Notes under the pieces: model-generated
What the model was told of the DNA's origin: nothing
The model's input: the letters and a program-made list of their open reading frames with translations, nothing else
Database searches by the model: none
NCBI GenBank assembly: GCA_018676275.1
Contig: JABHFC010000291.1
Location: 1 to 8,945 of the forward strand
Direction of reading: 5' to 3'
From: Gammaproteobacteria bacterium
GTDB lineage: Bacteria > Pseudomonadota > Gammaproteobacteria > Eutrophobiales > Eutrophobiaceae
Length of the DNA: 8,945 nucleotides
Part shown: positions 1 through 6,443 of the stretch, piece by piece
How the letters are laid out: each line of letters begins with the position of its first letter
Numbering within the stretch: the first letter of the stretch is position 1
Program-made: the position numbers and the translations under genes

Positions 1-739
1 ATTGGGGTTGGTCATTAAGTAACAAGTCGCCGTGTTCGTCGAGCAGGCACTGCGGAAAATTCTTTACTTCTATATCACGGTCGAATTGTTTTGCCTTTTC
101 AATTGCTACTTTTAGAAATGGCAGGATATCCTGATAATCCGCAACAAGATTTTTATCGTCATTCTCACTCATTGGAAAATAATGCCAAAACTCCATTTGC
201 TTTAACTGCTTAAGATGAGATAGAGCATCGACGATATCTGGCAACAAGGTATAACTTCGTTGCGTCACGACAGTGTTTGTTATGCAGGTTACATGTTCAT
301 ATTGCTCAAGGTTTTCAAAGCCTTTTAGCGTACGTTCGAAGGAACCTTCGACTTCTGTAATAGCATCATGATTGTCGGGATTCGAGCCCGGCATACTAAT
401 AAAAAATTCATCAATACCTGCCTCAACCAAAGTGTTAGTAAACTTTTCATTGTCCAGATGCATGCCGTGCGATTGAATTCTAATGTGTTCGAAACCGGAT
501 TGTTTCGCCATCTTCGCCAGCTCCGGCAAATTATTAATCAGTGTTATTTCCGAACCCGTTAGGATCAACCCATTCCAGAGGTTTTCTTTCTCATTTTGCG
601 CAAGTAATTGTTTAAACGTATCTTTGGATTCAGGCACCAGATAATCCATCGTGCCTTCTATCATGCAATGCACACACTTCAGGTTGCATCTGAATTCCAT
701 GGTCAGGGAAACATATCTACTGTGATCAAATAAGGTCAT
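1..739 (-). CDS. Radical SAM enzyme, N-terminal 246 residues (runs off left edge)
   Basis: Reading the minus strand from the ATG at 739 gives 246 codons without a stop to base 1, so the C-terminal part lies outside the window. The cluster motif CNLKCVHC (C18, C22, C25; CX3CX2C) is the [4Fe-4S]/S-adenosylmethionine signature that generates the 5'-deoxyadenosyl radical. TGSEIT (61-66) sits where the SAM-binding GGEPT-type motif normally occurs, and later stretches (SMPGS at 115-119, HDAIT at 124-128, GSFERTLKG at 132-140) fit the MoaA/PqqE-like half-barrel. Cys231 in NFPQC could be the first ligand of an auxiliary cluster or SPASM-like region, but the rest is not visible. The start lies 13 nt after the preceding gene's stop, with a weak AGG about 9 nt upstream. 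The substrate cannot be told. Peptide maturation and small-molecule modification are both possible; no precursor peptide is seen nearby. The superfamily call is secure, the role is not. Confidence 0.92.
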   Translation of the reverse strand, partial: MTLFDHSRYVSLTMEFRCNLKCVHCMIEGTMDYLVPESKDTFKQLLAQNEKENLWNGLILTGSEITLINNLPELAKMAKQSGFEHIRIQSHGMHLDNEKFTNTLVEAGIDEFFISMPGSNPDNHDAITEVEGSFERTLKGFENLEQYEHVTCITNTVVTQRSYTLLPDIVDALSHLKQLKQMEFWHYFPMSENDDKNLVADYQDILPFLKVAIEKAKQFDRDIEVKNFPQCLLDEHGDLLLNDQPQ

Positions 740-752
740 TAGCTAAACCTGT

Positions 753-1625
753 TTAGAAAACGCCATAGTAGCTACTCTTCAAATATTTGAGTTGGCCGTT
801 TTCCATTCGATAATCAATTCCCACGTCATAAACCAGATGATCAAGTTTAGTCTGGTTTTCCAGTGTGAATTGGATTATTTCCTGTGGGTATTGCATCATT
901 TTCATGAAAGTAGCTAATTGTACGATATTGATTCTCGAAAAATAGATACCATCATTATGTTTTTTATTGGCCACCACTATGGTCTTACATTGTACAAATT
1001 CAGGCATCAAAATTGATTCAATATTAAAATCCGAAAGCTTCAGGTGTAATGAAGAGATCACTTTATCCGAGATTAAGTTCATTTGCGTTTCCGCATCGAA
1101 AAAATGATAAAGATTATCCAGCCGCAATCCATTTTCATTAAGTAAATAACATATCCCTGCGGACACATCTTCACTAATATCACCCAGGTATACGTTTATT
1201 TCTTCCAGATCTTTTTTGCCTGTAACAATTCCACCGTCAATATCGATAGAAAACATAAAATACAAACAGTCTTCATTGATGTTCAAATCACAGTTAGTAA
1301 AATTCTTGATTACTTCAATTGCCCTGGTAATAGACACATCACGCGAGAGACGATTGTAATCATAGAAATAAAACTCCCAGCTCAGGTTGCCATTGATATT
1401 TTTCACACCCCAGACCGTTCGCCAGTCACCCAGAACCTCTCGTAGAGCATTGCAGAAATCAACCATCTCAAGTTCGACATCGGCGACTTCAAAGGAATGA
1501 TAAAGAAGATTAATAGAGCGGAATTTATCAACAGAAGGGGCTTTCGCTTCATACTCCCATAAACAATAATCCAGATAGGGATCATCGTCCTGAGTATATT
1601 CAAATATTTTTTCTGAATCTAACAT
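753..1625 (-). CDS. Unknown 290-aa protein, possible ABBA-prenyltransferase-like, paralogue of the upstream gene
   Basis: I do not recognise a named family. The protein is soluble, acidic and rich in aromatic residues, with no signal peptide, membrane segment or metal-binding Cys/His cluster. At least three units alternate an aromatic strand, a helix and a second strand: around 71-90 to 121-130, 141-150 to 171-176, and 226-232 to 264-290. The C-terminal block (264-289: LVYDVGID, a turn with ENG, then SSYYGVF) matches in position and pattern the C-terminus of the next gene upstream (LGHVAGGID, EKG, TVYFGV), and WGVKN...WEFYFYD (72-89) matches FGYED...FYKCYVEF there. The two are therefore probably diverged paralogues. 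The repeat pattern and terminal ENG/YYG strands recall ABBA-fold aromatic prenyltransferases (NphB/CloQ type), which is a suggestion from remembered sequences only. Its ATG lies 5 nt after the previous stop without a clear Shine-Dalgarno, so translation is probably coupled. Confidence 0.85.
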   Translation of the reverse strand: MLDSEKIFEYTQDDDPYLDYCLWEYEAKAPSVDKFRSINLLYHSFEVADVELEMVDFCNALREVLGDWRTVWGVKNINGNLSWEFYFYDYNRLSRDVSITRAIEVIKNFTNCDLNINEDCLYFMFSIDIDGGIVTGKKDLEEINVYLGDISEDVSAGICYLLNENGLRLDNLYHFFDAETQMNLISDKVISSLHLKLSDFNIESILMPEFVQCKTIVVANKKHNDGIYFSRINIVQLATFMKMMQYPQEIIQFTLENQTKLDHLVYDVGIDYRMENGQLKYLKSSYYGVF

Positions 1626-1630
1626 GCTAT

Positions 1631-2455
1631 CTAATTATTGATTTCTTTGTATCTCTCTTCAACACCAAAATAAACGGTATAAAACTCCTTACCTTTTTCA
1701 TCGATACCACCAGCCACATGTCCAAGTTTTGAGTCTCGATCACTTTGGTATAATTTTTCCCATTCCTCTGTATCAGCCGCAAAGTAATCCACTATTTTTA
1801 CAAGTTGTGATGATACAGCCGAAAGGCGTAAGTCAGCATTGTATAAATTTATGTCATAAGAGTATCTTGCACTATCTGGTTCTGACACCGACATTATCAT
1901 CAAGTCGTCTTTTATAGATGAAACTACCTCCATGTCAATAATCTCCAGAGTCGTTTGCAAGGCTAATGAATCCATACAGTCTTGATAGACTTCTCTGACA
2001 TGATTTTTAATCGCGTCTAAACTCGGAAATCTTCGTAAATGATATTGTGTAAATCTCACTTTTTCAGGCTTAGCAGGATCCCATTTAATTGCAAAATGCA
2101 CCAAAACCGGTTCCAGCTTGTTTTGTTCCTCAGCTAGAAAAATCTGTTGTGTAAATTCGACATAACATTTGTAGAAAAATCCCTGCCCATAGTCTTCATA
2201 GCCAAAATGGACGATATCTGCCTGTTCTAATCTTGAGCTGATTTCCTGCTTGTGCTCATTGGGGAAACTTAATTCACTGAGTAGATCGAACAAATTTTTC
2301 TCAGTATTAAGACCGAGAGCATTTTTATGAATAGTGAGTAAAAGCCGAGAACTGCGCAATTCTGACTGACTAAATTTTATCGATCTTTCTGCGCCGTAGG
2401 GATGACCAAAGTTTGAGATCAGATTATCGAGAAAAATCTCTGCAGGATCTGACAT
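1631..2455 (-). CDS. Unknown 274-aa protein, possible ABBA-prenyltransferase-like, paralogue of the downstream gene
   Basis: No firm family assignment. A helical N-terminal third (about 1-78) is followed by strand-rich segments: IVHFGYEDYG then FFYKCYVEF (81-101), VLVHFAIKWD (117-126), and INLYNADL (202-209). A helix (213-228) and the ending LGHVAGGIDEKGKEFYTVYFGV (244-265, here read in pieces) come next. Residues 197-266 align by eye with 222-289 of the gene 5 nt downstream, with similar spacing from helix to final two strands. The order NLY-helix-strand-GID-turn-VYFG resembles repeat units of ABBA aromatic prenyltransferases, where a barrel of five such units encloses the substrate and Lys/Tyr residues such as those in YKCY hold the diphosphate. 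This is inference. The cell location should be the cytoplasm, as no export signal is seen. The start ATG follows the tolC-like gene's stop by 38 nt and has no strong ribosome-binding site. An alternative is an unrelated alpha/beta-repeat enzyme or a heterodimeric partner pair. Confidence 0.85.
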   Translation of the reverse strand: MSDPAEIFLDNLISNFGHPYGAERSIKFSQSELRSSRLLLTIHKNALGLNTEKNLFDLLSELSFPNEHKQEISSRLEQADIVHFGYEDYGQGFFYKCYVEFTQQIFLAEEQNKLEPVLVHFAIKWDPAKPEKVRFTQYHLRRFPSLDAIKNHVREVYQDCMDSLALQTTLEIIDMEVVSSIKDDLMIMSVSEPDSARYSYDINLYNADLRLSAVSSQLVKIVDYFAADTEEWEKLYQSDRDSKLGHVAGGIDEKGKEFYTVYFGVEERYKEINN

Positions 2456-2493
2456 AGATTTAATGCCAGATTAGTATTAAATAGTTTACATTA

Positions 2494-3858
2494 TTAATAC
2501 AGGGGTAACTGATTTGCATTGGACAGCATCAGTGTGTTTATTTCATTAATATCGCTCACTTCCAGTAAGCCTGCTGCGCGTTTCAACATCAGCGTGTTAA
2601 TAACATATTCATAACGTGCACGGGCGTATTCACTTCTGGCGAAAAATAAATTTCGACTGGCATCGAGTACATCCAGAGTTGATGCCAGACCAGAATCATA
2701 AGCCGTAGTTTTTAGTTTTACGGTGGCTTCGCTTGCTTCAACAAGCTTGTCGAGTGCTTCGACTTTGGCTATTGAGTTATTGATATCGTTGAACGCGGTC
2801 ACAATGTTTCGCTCAATTTCACGCATTGTTGCGTTTAATTCTTCTAACGTCTTGCTGTGTATTTCAACTGCTTCCCGATAGCGTGAGGTGACAGCGCCAC
2901 CGGTAAAAATAGGCACATTCAATTCGACCATGAATTCACTTGTATCGACCTGACTACCGCCGCCGAATAGACTGCCGCCGGTATCGTTCCTGTTATAACT
3001 GGCTCTCATATCAACAGTCGGCATGTAGCCGCCACGTTGCTGTTCTATTTCAATTTTAGCAGCGCGTACTTCGAACCGCTTGGCAATCAACGTAGGGTTT
3101 TGATCATAGGCGGAAGTGACCCATTCCGAACTATCGGCGGGGGTCGGTTTCACTAAAGGAATGGTCTCATTCATTAGCATTAATGCCGGAGGTAACATGC
3201 CGATCACTGCCCTCAAGTCGGCTTTACTGTTGTTTAGTGCATTACGTAATTCAATCTCACGTGCTATTACCTGAAGTGAGCGAGCCTGAGCATCCTGATA
3301 ATCAATTGAATTGGCGAGGCCCTGGTCAAGCTTGGCTTTAACCACCTCAAGTTGTTGATTAACCGAGTCTTTTTCGGCCTGTATGTAAGTAACACTTTCG
3401 TTGGCTGACAGCACCGAAAAATATCTTTCAGACACTCTTTGCATTAAATCCTGTTGCGTTGCTGCAAATTCAGAGGTGAACTGTTTAGCCTGTACGGTGG
3501 CCTGTTGCCATCCAAACAAATTCGCATAATTGAACAGGGTCTGTCTAATTTCTAGTGTGTACTGGGTGACAGGAAAATGCGTTTTACCCGATGCGAAAAC
3601 GGTGTTATCTGAACGAAGGATATTTTGGTTGTTTTGGCTGCGAGAAATATTCCCTGAAATTTGAGGTAACCATAGCGCGCGTGCCTGATTTGAAATCTCC
3701 TGTGAGGCATTGAGCTTATGAACTTCTGCCAAATAAACAGGATCATTTTTCATTGAAAGCTGGTAGACATCGAGAAGTCCGTCTGCAAAAGCCGAAAACG
3801 GGATGCTGGCAAAACTTATACACAGCAGAATTGACTTAGCTAATCTGGCGCCTCTCAT
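2494..3858 (-). CDS. TolC-family outer-membrane efflux channel protein
   Basis: This 454-residue protein belongs to the outer-membrane efflux (OEP) family, trimeric channel-tunnels that let type I secretion systems or RND/ABC/MFS pumps cross the outer membrane. A signal peptide is plain: basic start MRGARLAKS, hydrophobic core, and probable cleavage after AFA at residue 25. The mature start GLLDVYQLSMKNDPVYLAE and ALWLPQISG (about 61-69) are typical of the TolC N-terminus. The second OEP repeat ends with the classical GLASTLDVLDASRNLFFAR followed by YARARYEY and LKRAAGLLE. Length is a little below that of E. coli TolC, without a long C-terminal extension. An unusually strong Shine-Dalgarno (GGGGGAG, 8 nt before the ATG) fixes the start. 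It lies inside the putative biosynthetic operon, but no inner-membrane pump or membrane-fusion partner is in the window, so whether it exports the cluster product is inference. By eye its composition is less AT-rich than its neighbours. Confidence 0.95.
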   Translation of the reverse strand: MRGARLAKSILLCISFASIPFSAFADGLLDVYQLSMKNDPVYLAEVHKLNASQEISNQARALWLPQISGNISRSQNNQNILRSDNTVFASGKTHFPVTQYTLEIRQTLFNYANLFGWQQATVQAKQFTSEFAATQQDLMQRVSERYFSVLSANESVTYIQAEKDSVNQQLEVVKAKLDQGLANSIDYQDAQARSLQVIAREIELRNALNNSKADLRAVIGMLPPALMLMNETIPLVKPTPADSSEWVTSAYDQNPTLIAKRFEVRAAKIEIEQQRGGYMPTVDMRASYNRNDTGGSLFGGGSQVDTSEFMVELNVPIFTGGAVTSRYREAVEIHSKTLEELNATMREIERNIVTAFNDINNSIAKVEALDKLVEASEATVKLKTTAYDSGLASTLDVLDASRNLFFARSEYARARYEYVINTLMLKRAAGLLEVSDINEINTLMLSNANQLPLY

Positions 3859-3866
3859 GACAATAA

Positions 3867-3873
3867 CTCCCCC
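3867..3873 (-). promoter_or_regulatory. Strong ribosome-binding site of the tolC-like gene
   Basis: On the minus strand GGGGGAG precedes the ATG at 3858 with an 8-nt spacer. It is the only near-consensus Shine-Dalgarno in the left operon. The other genes there have weak or no recognisable sites, so this outer-membrane protein may be translated more independently and at a higher level. Confidence 0.6.
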
Positions 3874-3955
3874 TAAATATTTATTTTTCTAATTACCAGT
3901 TTACAAAACACAGCCAGCTCATGGATCCACATTTAATATAGATCTATCTATCTAT

Positions 3956-4996
3956 TTATTTTTTTGCGGAAATTAGGACAAATGGCATTTCCAAATTAAT
4001 ACTTATTGTTTTTATATCGCTAAATCCATGTTTTTCCAGCAAGTGATAGTATAAATCTGCCTGTCGGTAGAAACGCATAAAAATGAATACTGGCAAATTT
4101 CCAAAAACCGGTACAGGCGTCTGTCCATCACTACTTATTCGCTCAAAAATCACAACCTCACCGTTCGGCGAAAGGCAATCATACGCTTTGGAAATATAGG
4201 TGTCCACGGCTTCATCGGGCCAGTCATGCAATATTGATTTAAACGTAACTAAATCAAAGCCAGTCGGTAATTCGTGCTGTAAGGCATCAGCCTTATGGAA
4301 CTGAACTCGATCAGATGACGCCCTGCCGGCTATATGAGTTTGCCCTATATCACACACGACGGGTAAATCTACGACTGTCCCTCTCAACTCTGAATGAAAG
4401 CTGCACATCTGAGACATGAATTCACCACTGTTACCGCCTATATCCATAGCAGTTTTGTATTCAGAAATATTATGATTTTTGAGAAAGACCCCGGTTTCGT
4501 AACGCGTCAATACAGTTGTATATTTCATCCATTTGCGGGTTATCTCCAGATTCTCCTCTGTTGATTCATAACAACGGTGATAACTAAACAAATCAAATAT
4601 ATCGGACTGCTGCATAAAACTATCGATGTCCTGAATATAAGCATTAAAGTTATTCATTAAGTCAGGCACCATAAAATTCGCAAATTCAATTTTTGCTTCT
4701 AACAGGTCTCTATATTTTAAGGCCTCCAAAAATTCTGTCGTTATTGAAATTTCCAGCTCGTTTTTCTCCAGAATCCGGTTCTGTTCCAATAAATCGATAA
4801 TTAAACCAGCCCCCTCTCTGTCAATCGATAGTTTGTCGCATAGTTGCTGCAAACTAATCTGTGTTTCTTGCACCAATAAATCAATAATGCCGATTTCAAA
4901 AGAACTTTTTAAAAGCTGTGTTTGCAAAAAGTCTGTTAGATAACTATCTACACAAAGATAGTCATTATTTTTTGAGCTATTTTCCATGAATTGCAT
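3956..4996 (-). CDS. SAM-dependent O-methyltransferase (winged-helix dimerising, HDW type)
   Basis: This cytoplasmic enzyme transfers a methyl group from S-adenosylmethionine to a hydroxyl of a small molecule. The 346 residues show the two-part architecture of the Methyltransf_2 (COMT/hydroxyneurosporene/acetylserotonin methyltransferase) family. An N-terminal winged-helix dimerisation part covers about 15-100, and a Rossmann domain covers about 175-345. The SAM-binding glycine loop is DIGGNSG (185-191), the acidic ribose-binding residue is D210 in VVDLP, and the FKSILHDWPDE stretch (252-262) carries H257, the position of the catalytic base in this family. Length is normal. The ATG at 4996 follows the kinase stop by 16 nt; a second ATG at 4987 (Met4) is equally possible because neither has a clear Shine-Dalgarno. 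The substrate is unknown. With a kinase, a radical SAM enzyme and the unknown pair in the same operon it is most likely a tailoring step of a secondary metabolite. N- or C-methylation is also known among relatives. Confidence 0.93.
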   Translation of the reverse strand: MQFMENSSKNNDYLCVDSYLTDFLQTQLLKSSFEIGIIDLLVQETQISLQQLCDKLSIDREGAGLIIDLLEQNRILEKNELEISITTEFLEALKYRDLLEAKIEFANFMVPDLMNNFNAYIQDIDSFMQQSDIFDLFSYHRCYESTEENLEITRKWMKYTTVLTRYETGVFLKNHNISEYKTAMDIGGNSGEFMSQMCSFHSELRGTVVDLPVVCDIGQTHIAGRASSDRVQFHKADALQHELPTGFDLVTFKSILHDWPDEAVDTYISKAYDCLSPNGEVVIFERISSDGQTPVPVFGNLPVFIFMRFYRQADLYYHLLEKHGFSDIKTISINLEMPFVLISAKK

Positions 4997-5012
4997 TTTT
5001 AAAGATTCAAGA

Positions 5013-5612
5013 CTAAGACAATACTTTCATTAAATCAGAAGTCATGGAATCAAGAGTTGTTTCTCCATCAAGGATAATGTCAGCGGAGTTTATTAGTTTT
5101 TCTCGTTGCGAAATCAACATTGATCTAACATGTTCCAAATAGTTTGCCAGATACATATCCATCCAGCCCAGATCATCTTTAAGCTGTTGCAGATGCTCAT
5201 GTGATAAAAAAATATTATTAAATGACTTTAGGTTTCTGGCCAAAGCTACATCCAGAGGTACCTCAATCCATACTAATACATCAATATACTGACCTGATTC
5301 CTGGTGCTCACGCCCCAGGGGGGTTTCAAATAATATATAATCAGCTGAGTTTAAAACTCGATTGCTGCCTGCTTCGCTAATACTTTCACCCTGTTTTAAT
5401 TTACAAATATCCTCTGCCAACTTTGGAATCACAAAGTCATTATAATCAGCGCCGTCCTGCATCCAGCTCGAAACCTCGTGAACAGGACGTTCTGTAATTG
5501 TCTGATAATGATCATATTGTAGAAATACACCAGAAATACGTTCACTCAATTCAAGACTGAGTGAACTCTTGCCTGACCCAGGGAAACCGGAGATTGCAAT
5601 AACCTTATTCAT
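5013..5612 (-). CDS. P-loop small-molecule kinase of the uridine-kinase-like type, substrate unknown
   Basis: This is a 199-residue single-domain nucleotide-binding protein with Walker A GFPGSGKSS at 9-17. YDHYQ (33-37) occupies the place of the substrate-binding acidic residue of uridine and nicotinamide-riboside kinases. A segment W50...DYNDF...KLKQGESI (50-78) resembles the uridine-kinase region between substrate loop and second strand. ILFETPLG (93-100) looks like the Walker B strand with a catalytic acid. VWIEVPLDVALARNLKS (114-130) carries the lid arginine, as in the nucleoside monophosphate kinase fold, and a C-terminal ADIILDG strand closes the core. I infer that it phosphorylates a small hydroxylated metabolite using ATP; a zeta-toxin or chloramphenicol-phosphotransferase-like role is the main alternative. 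It is the first visible gene of the leftward operon. The ATG at 5612 has no obvious ribosome-binding site. No antitoxin-like gene is adjacent. Confidence 0.88.
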   Translation of the reverse strand: MNKVIAISGFPGSGKSSLSLELSERISGVFLQYDHYQTITERPVHEVSSWMQDGADYNDFVIPKLAEDICKLKQGESISEAGSNRVLNSADYILFETPLGREHQESGQYIDVLVWIEVPLDVALARNLKSFNNIFLSHEHLQQLKDDLGWMDMYLANYLEHVRSMLISQREKLINSADIILDGETTLDSMTSDLMKVLS

Positions 5613-5677
5613 TAGTAATTATGTGGGATTCTACTCATTAAATTAAACTCTCCAGTTACTGTGCATACACGATAACA
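5613..5677. promoter_or_regulatory. Divergent intergenic region, probable promoters of left operon and lipoprotein gene
   Basis: These 65 bp lie between the minus-strand kinase start and the plus-strand lipoprotein start, so they should hold, or border, promoters for both directions. The stretch is AT-rich, with TCATTAAATTAAAC at 5635-5648 as the best candidate for a melting region. I could not find a convincing pair of -35 and -10 boxes at correct spacing, nor a clear operator palindrome. The assignment rests on gene orientation. Confidence 0.4.
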
Positions 5678-6397
5678 ATGGTTAACAACAATATTAAGAA
5701 ATTATCGCACATGCGACAGGTATTATGTTTTTCAATTCTATTATGTGCAACATCCTGTGATAAACAGGATGTTAGCTTTTTCCCATTATATGCCGGGCTC
5801 AACTGGCAATATGACATAGAAAAGCAAACGGTAATTGGAGATTTCAGGCAAAGGGAAATCATCAACAACCGTGGTCGAAATGATTCGAATAATGATGTTA
5901 CTTTTGTACGTGCTTCCATCAATGGCATTGAGTCTCACTACACGCAATCCAGTAACGGCATTTATCTCAAATACAGAAGCACAGCAGACGGTGCTCAAGT
6001 AGCGAATAACAATATCGCAAGCATAGTATTTAACTATCCCCTGATTGTTGGTGCCGAATGGCAGGATAGTCTTACTACCAGCTTATTGAAAAGTTATGAC
6101 AATCGAGCCAAAGATGTCATTGAAGCCATTCCCGTCACTGTTACTATCGAATCGATAAATGACGTAGCTCGTGTGCCTGCTGGAAAATATATCAACTGTA
6201 TTCGAATTCTCACTTCTGGCGAAAAATATATCCAAAGAGGTAAATATGCCTATCAACCAGATATGAATATCAAAATAGTAAACACACGTTGGTATGCACC
6301 CGGTGTAGGTCTTGTTAAAGAACTTCAGGTTGAAAGTTCAGATGTTCTTCAGTATCCGGAAGGTAATTTTGTTAAAACGTTGACGAAATTTTACTAG
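5678..6397 (+). CDS. Predicted lipoprotein of unknown function
   Basis: The protein has 239 residues with a basic, then hydrophobic N-terminus ending in LLCATSC, so Cys27 is the likely lipidated residue. The lipobox is imperfect (Ala at -3, Thr at -2). Asp follows the cysteine, which in enterobacteria favours retention in the inner membrane; whether that rule holds here is unknown. The mature part starts DKQDVSFFPLYAGLNWQYDIE, a layout (short linker, then FPL..GLNWQY) common in exported proteobacterial proteins of unknown function. The remainder is mostly beta-strand, with WYAPGVGLVKE near the C-terminus (about 207-217), again typical of that group. No catalytic motif is visible. The first ATG gives a 26-residue signal; an ATG at 5711 (Met12) would leave a shorter but still workable signal, and neither has a good Shine-Dalgarno. 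It is transcribed away from the biosynthetic operon and converges on the TSUP operon, so no functional link is shown. Confidence 0.85.
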   Translation: MVNNNIKKLSHMRQVLCFSILLCATSCDKQDVSFFPLYAGLNWQYDIEKQTVIGDFRQREIINNRGRNDSNNDVTFVRASINGIESHYTQSSNGIYLKYRSTADGAQVANNNIASIVFNYPLIVGAEWQDSLTTSLLKSYDNRAKDVIEAIPVTVTIESINDVARVPAGKYINCIRILTSGEKYIQRGKYAYQPDMNIKIVNTRWYAPGVGLVKELQVESSDVLQYPEGNFVKTLTKFY

Positions 6398-6443
6398 GCT
6401 TCAGAATTTCACTCTCTTAACTCACAAATGAAAGTTGAATAAA

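Noticed and set aside
368..562. Plus-strand open frame of 64 codons opposite the radical SAM gene
   Set aside because: The minus-strand frame carries the CX3CX2C motif and radical SAM signatures through this stretch; the plus frame has no recognisable domain or ribosome-binding site.
3878..3906. Internal promoter for the tolC-like gene: TTGTAA and TAAATA with a 17-nt spacer on the minus strand
   Set aside because: The -10 box matches consensus at only three of six positions, and the transcript would begin inside the Shine-Dalgarno, leaving no usable leader.
3859..3955. Possible RiPP precursor peptide or small gene between the methyltransferase and the tolC-like gene
   Set aside because: The 97 nt hold no start codon with a ribosome-binding site followed by a plausible leader and core; the spacer is AT-rich with palindromes ATAGATCTAT and TGGATCCA and a TATC tetranucleotide run too short to count as a repeat array.
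5013..5612. Zeta-type toxin of a toxin-antitoxin pair
   Set aside because: There is no small antitoxin-like gene beside it, and the DHYQ and W...DYNDF...KLKQGE layout fits uridine-kinase-like metabolite kinases better.
5613..5677. Consensus sigma-70 boxes for the two divergent genes
   Set aside because: TTGTTA and TTTAAT on the minus strand are 25 nt apart, too far for a standard promoter; no better pair was found in either direction.
5656..5928. Minus-strand open frame of 90 codons opposite the lipoprotein gene
   Set aside because: It overlaps a plus-strand frame with a signal sequence and coherent exported-protein features and shows no domain of its own.
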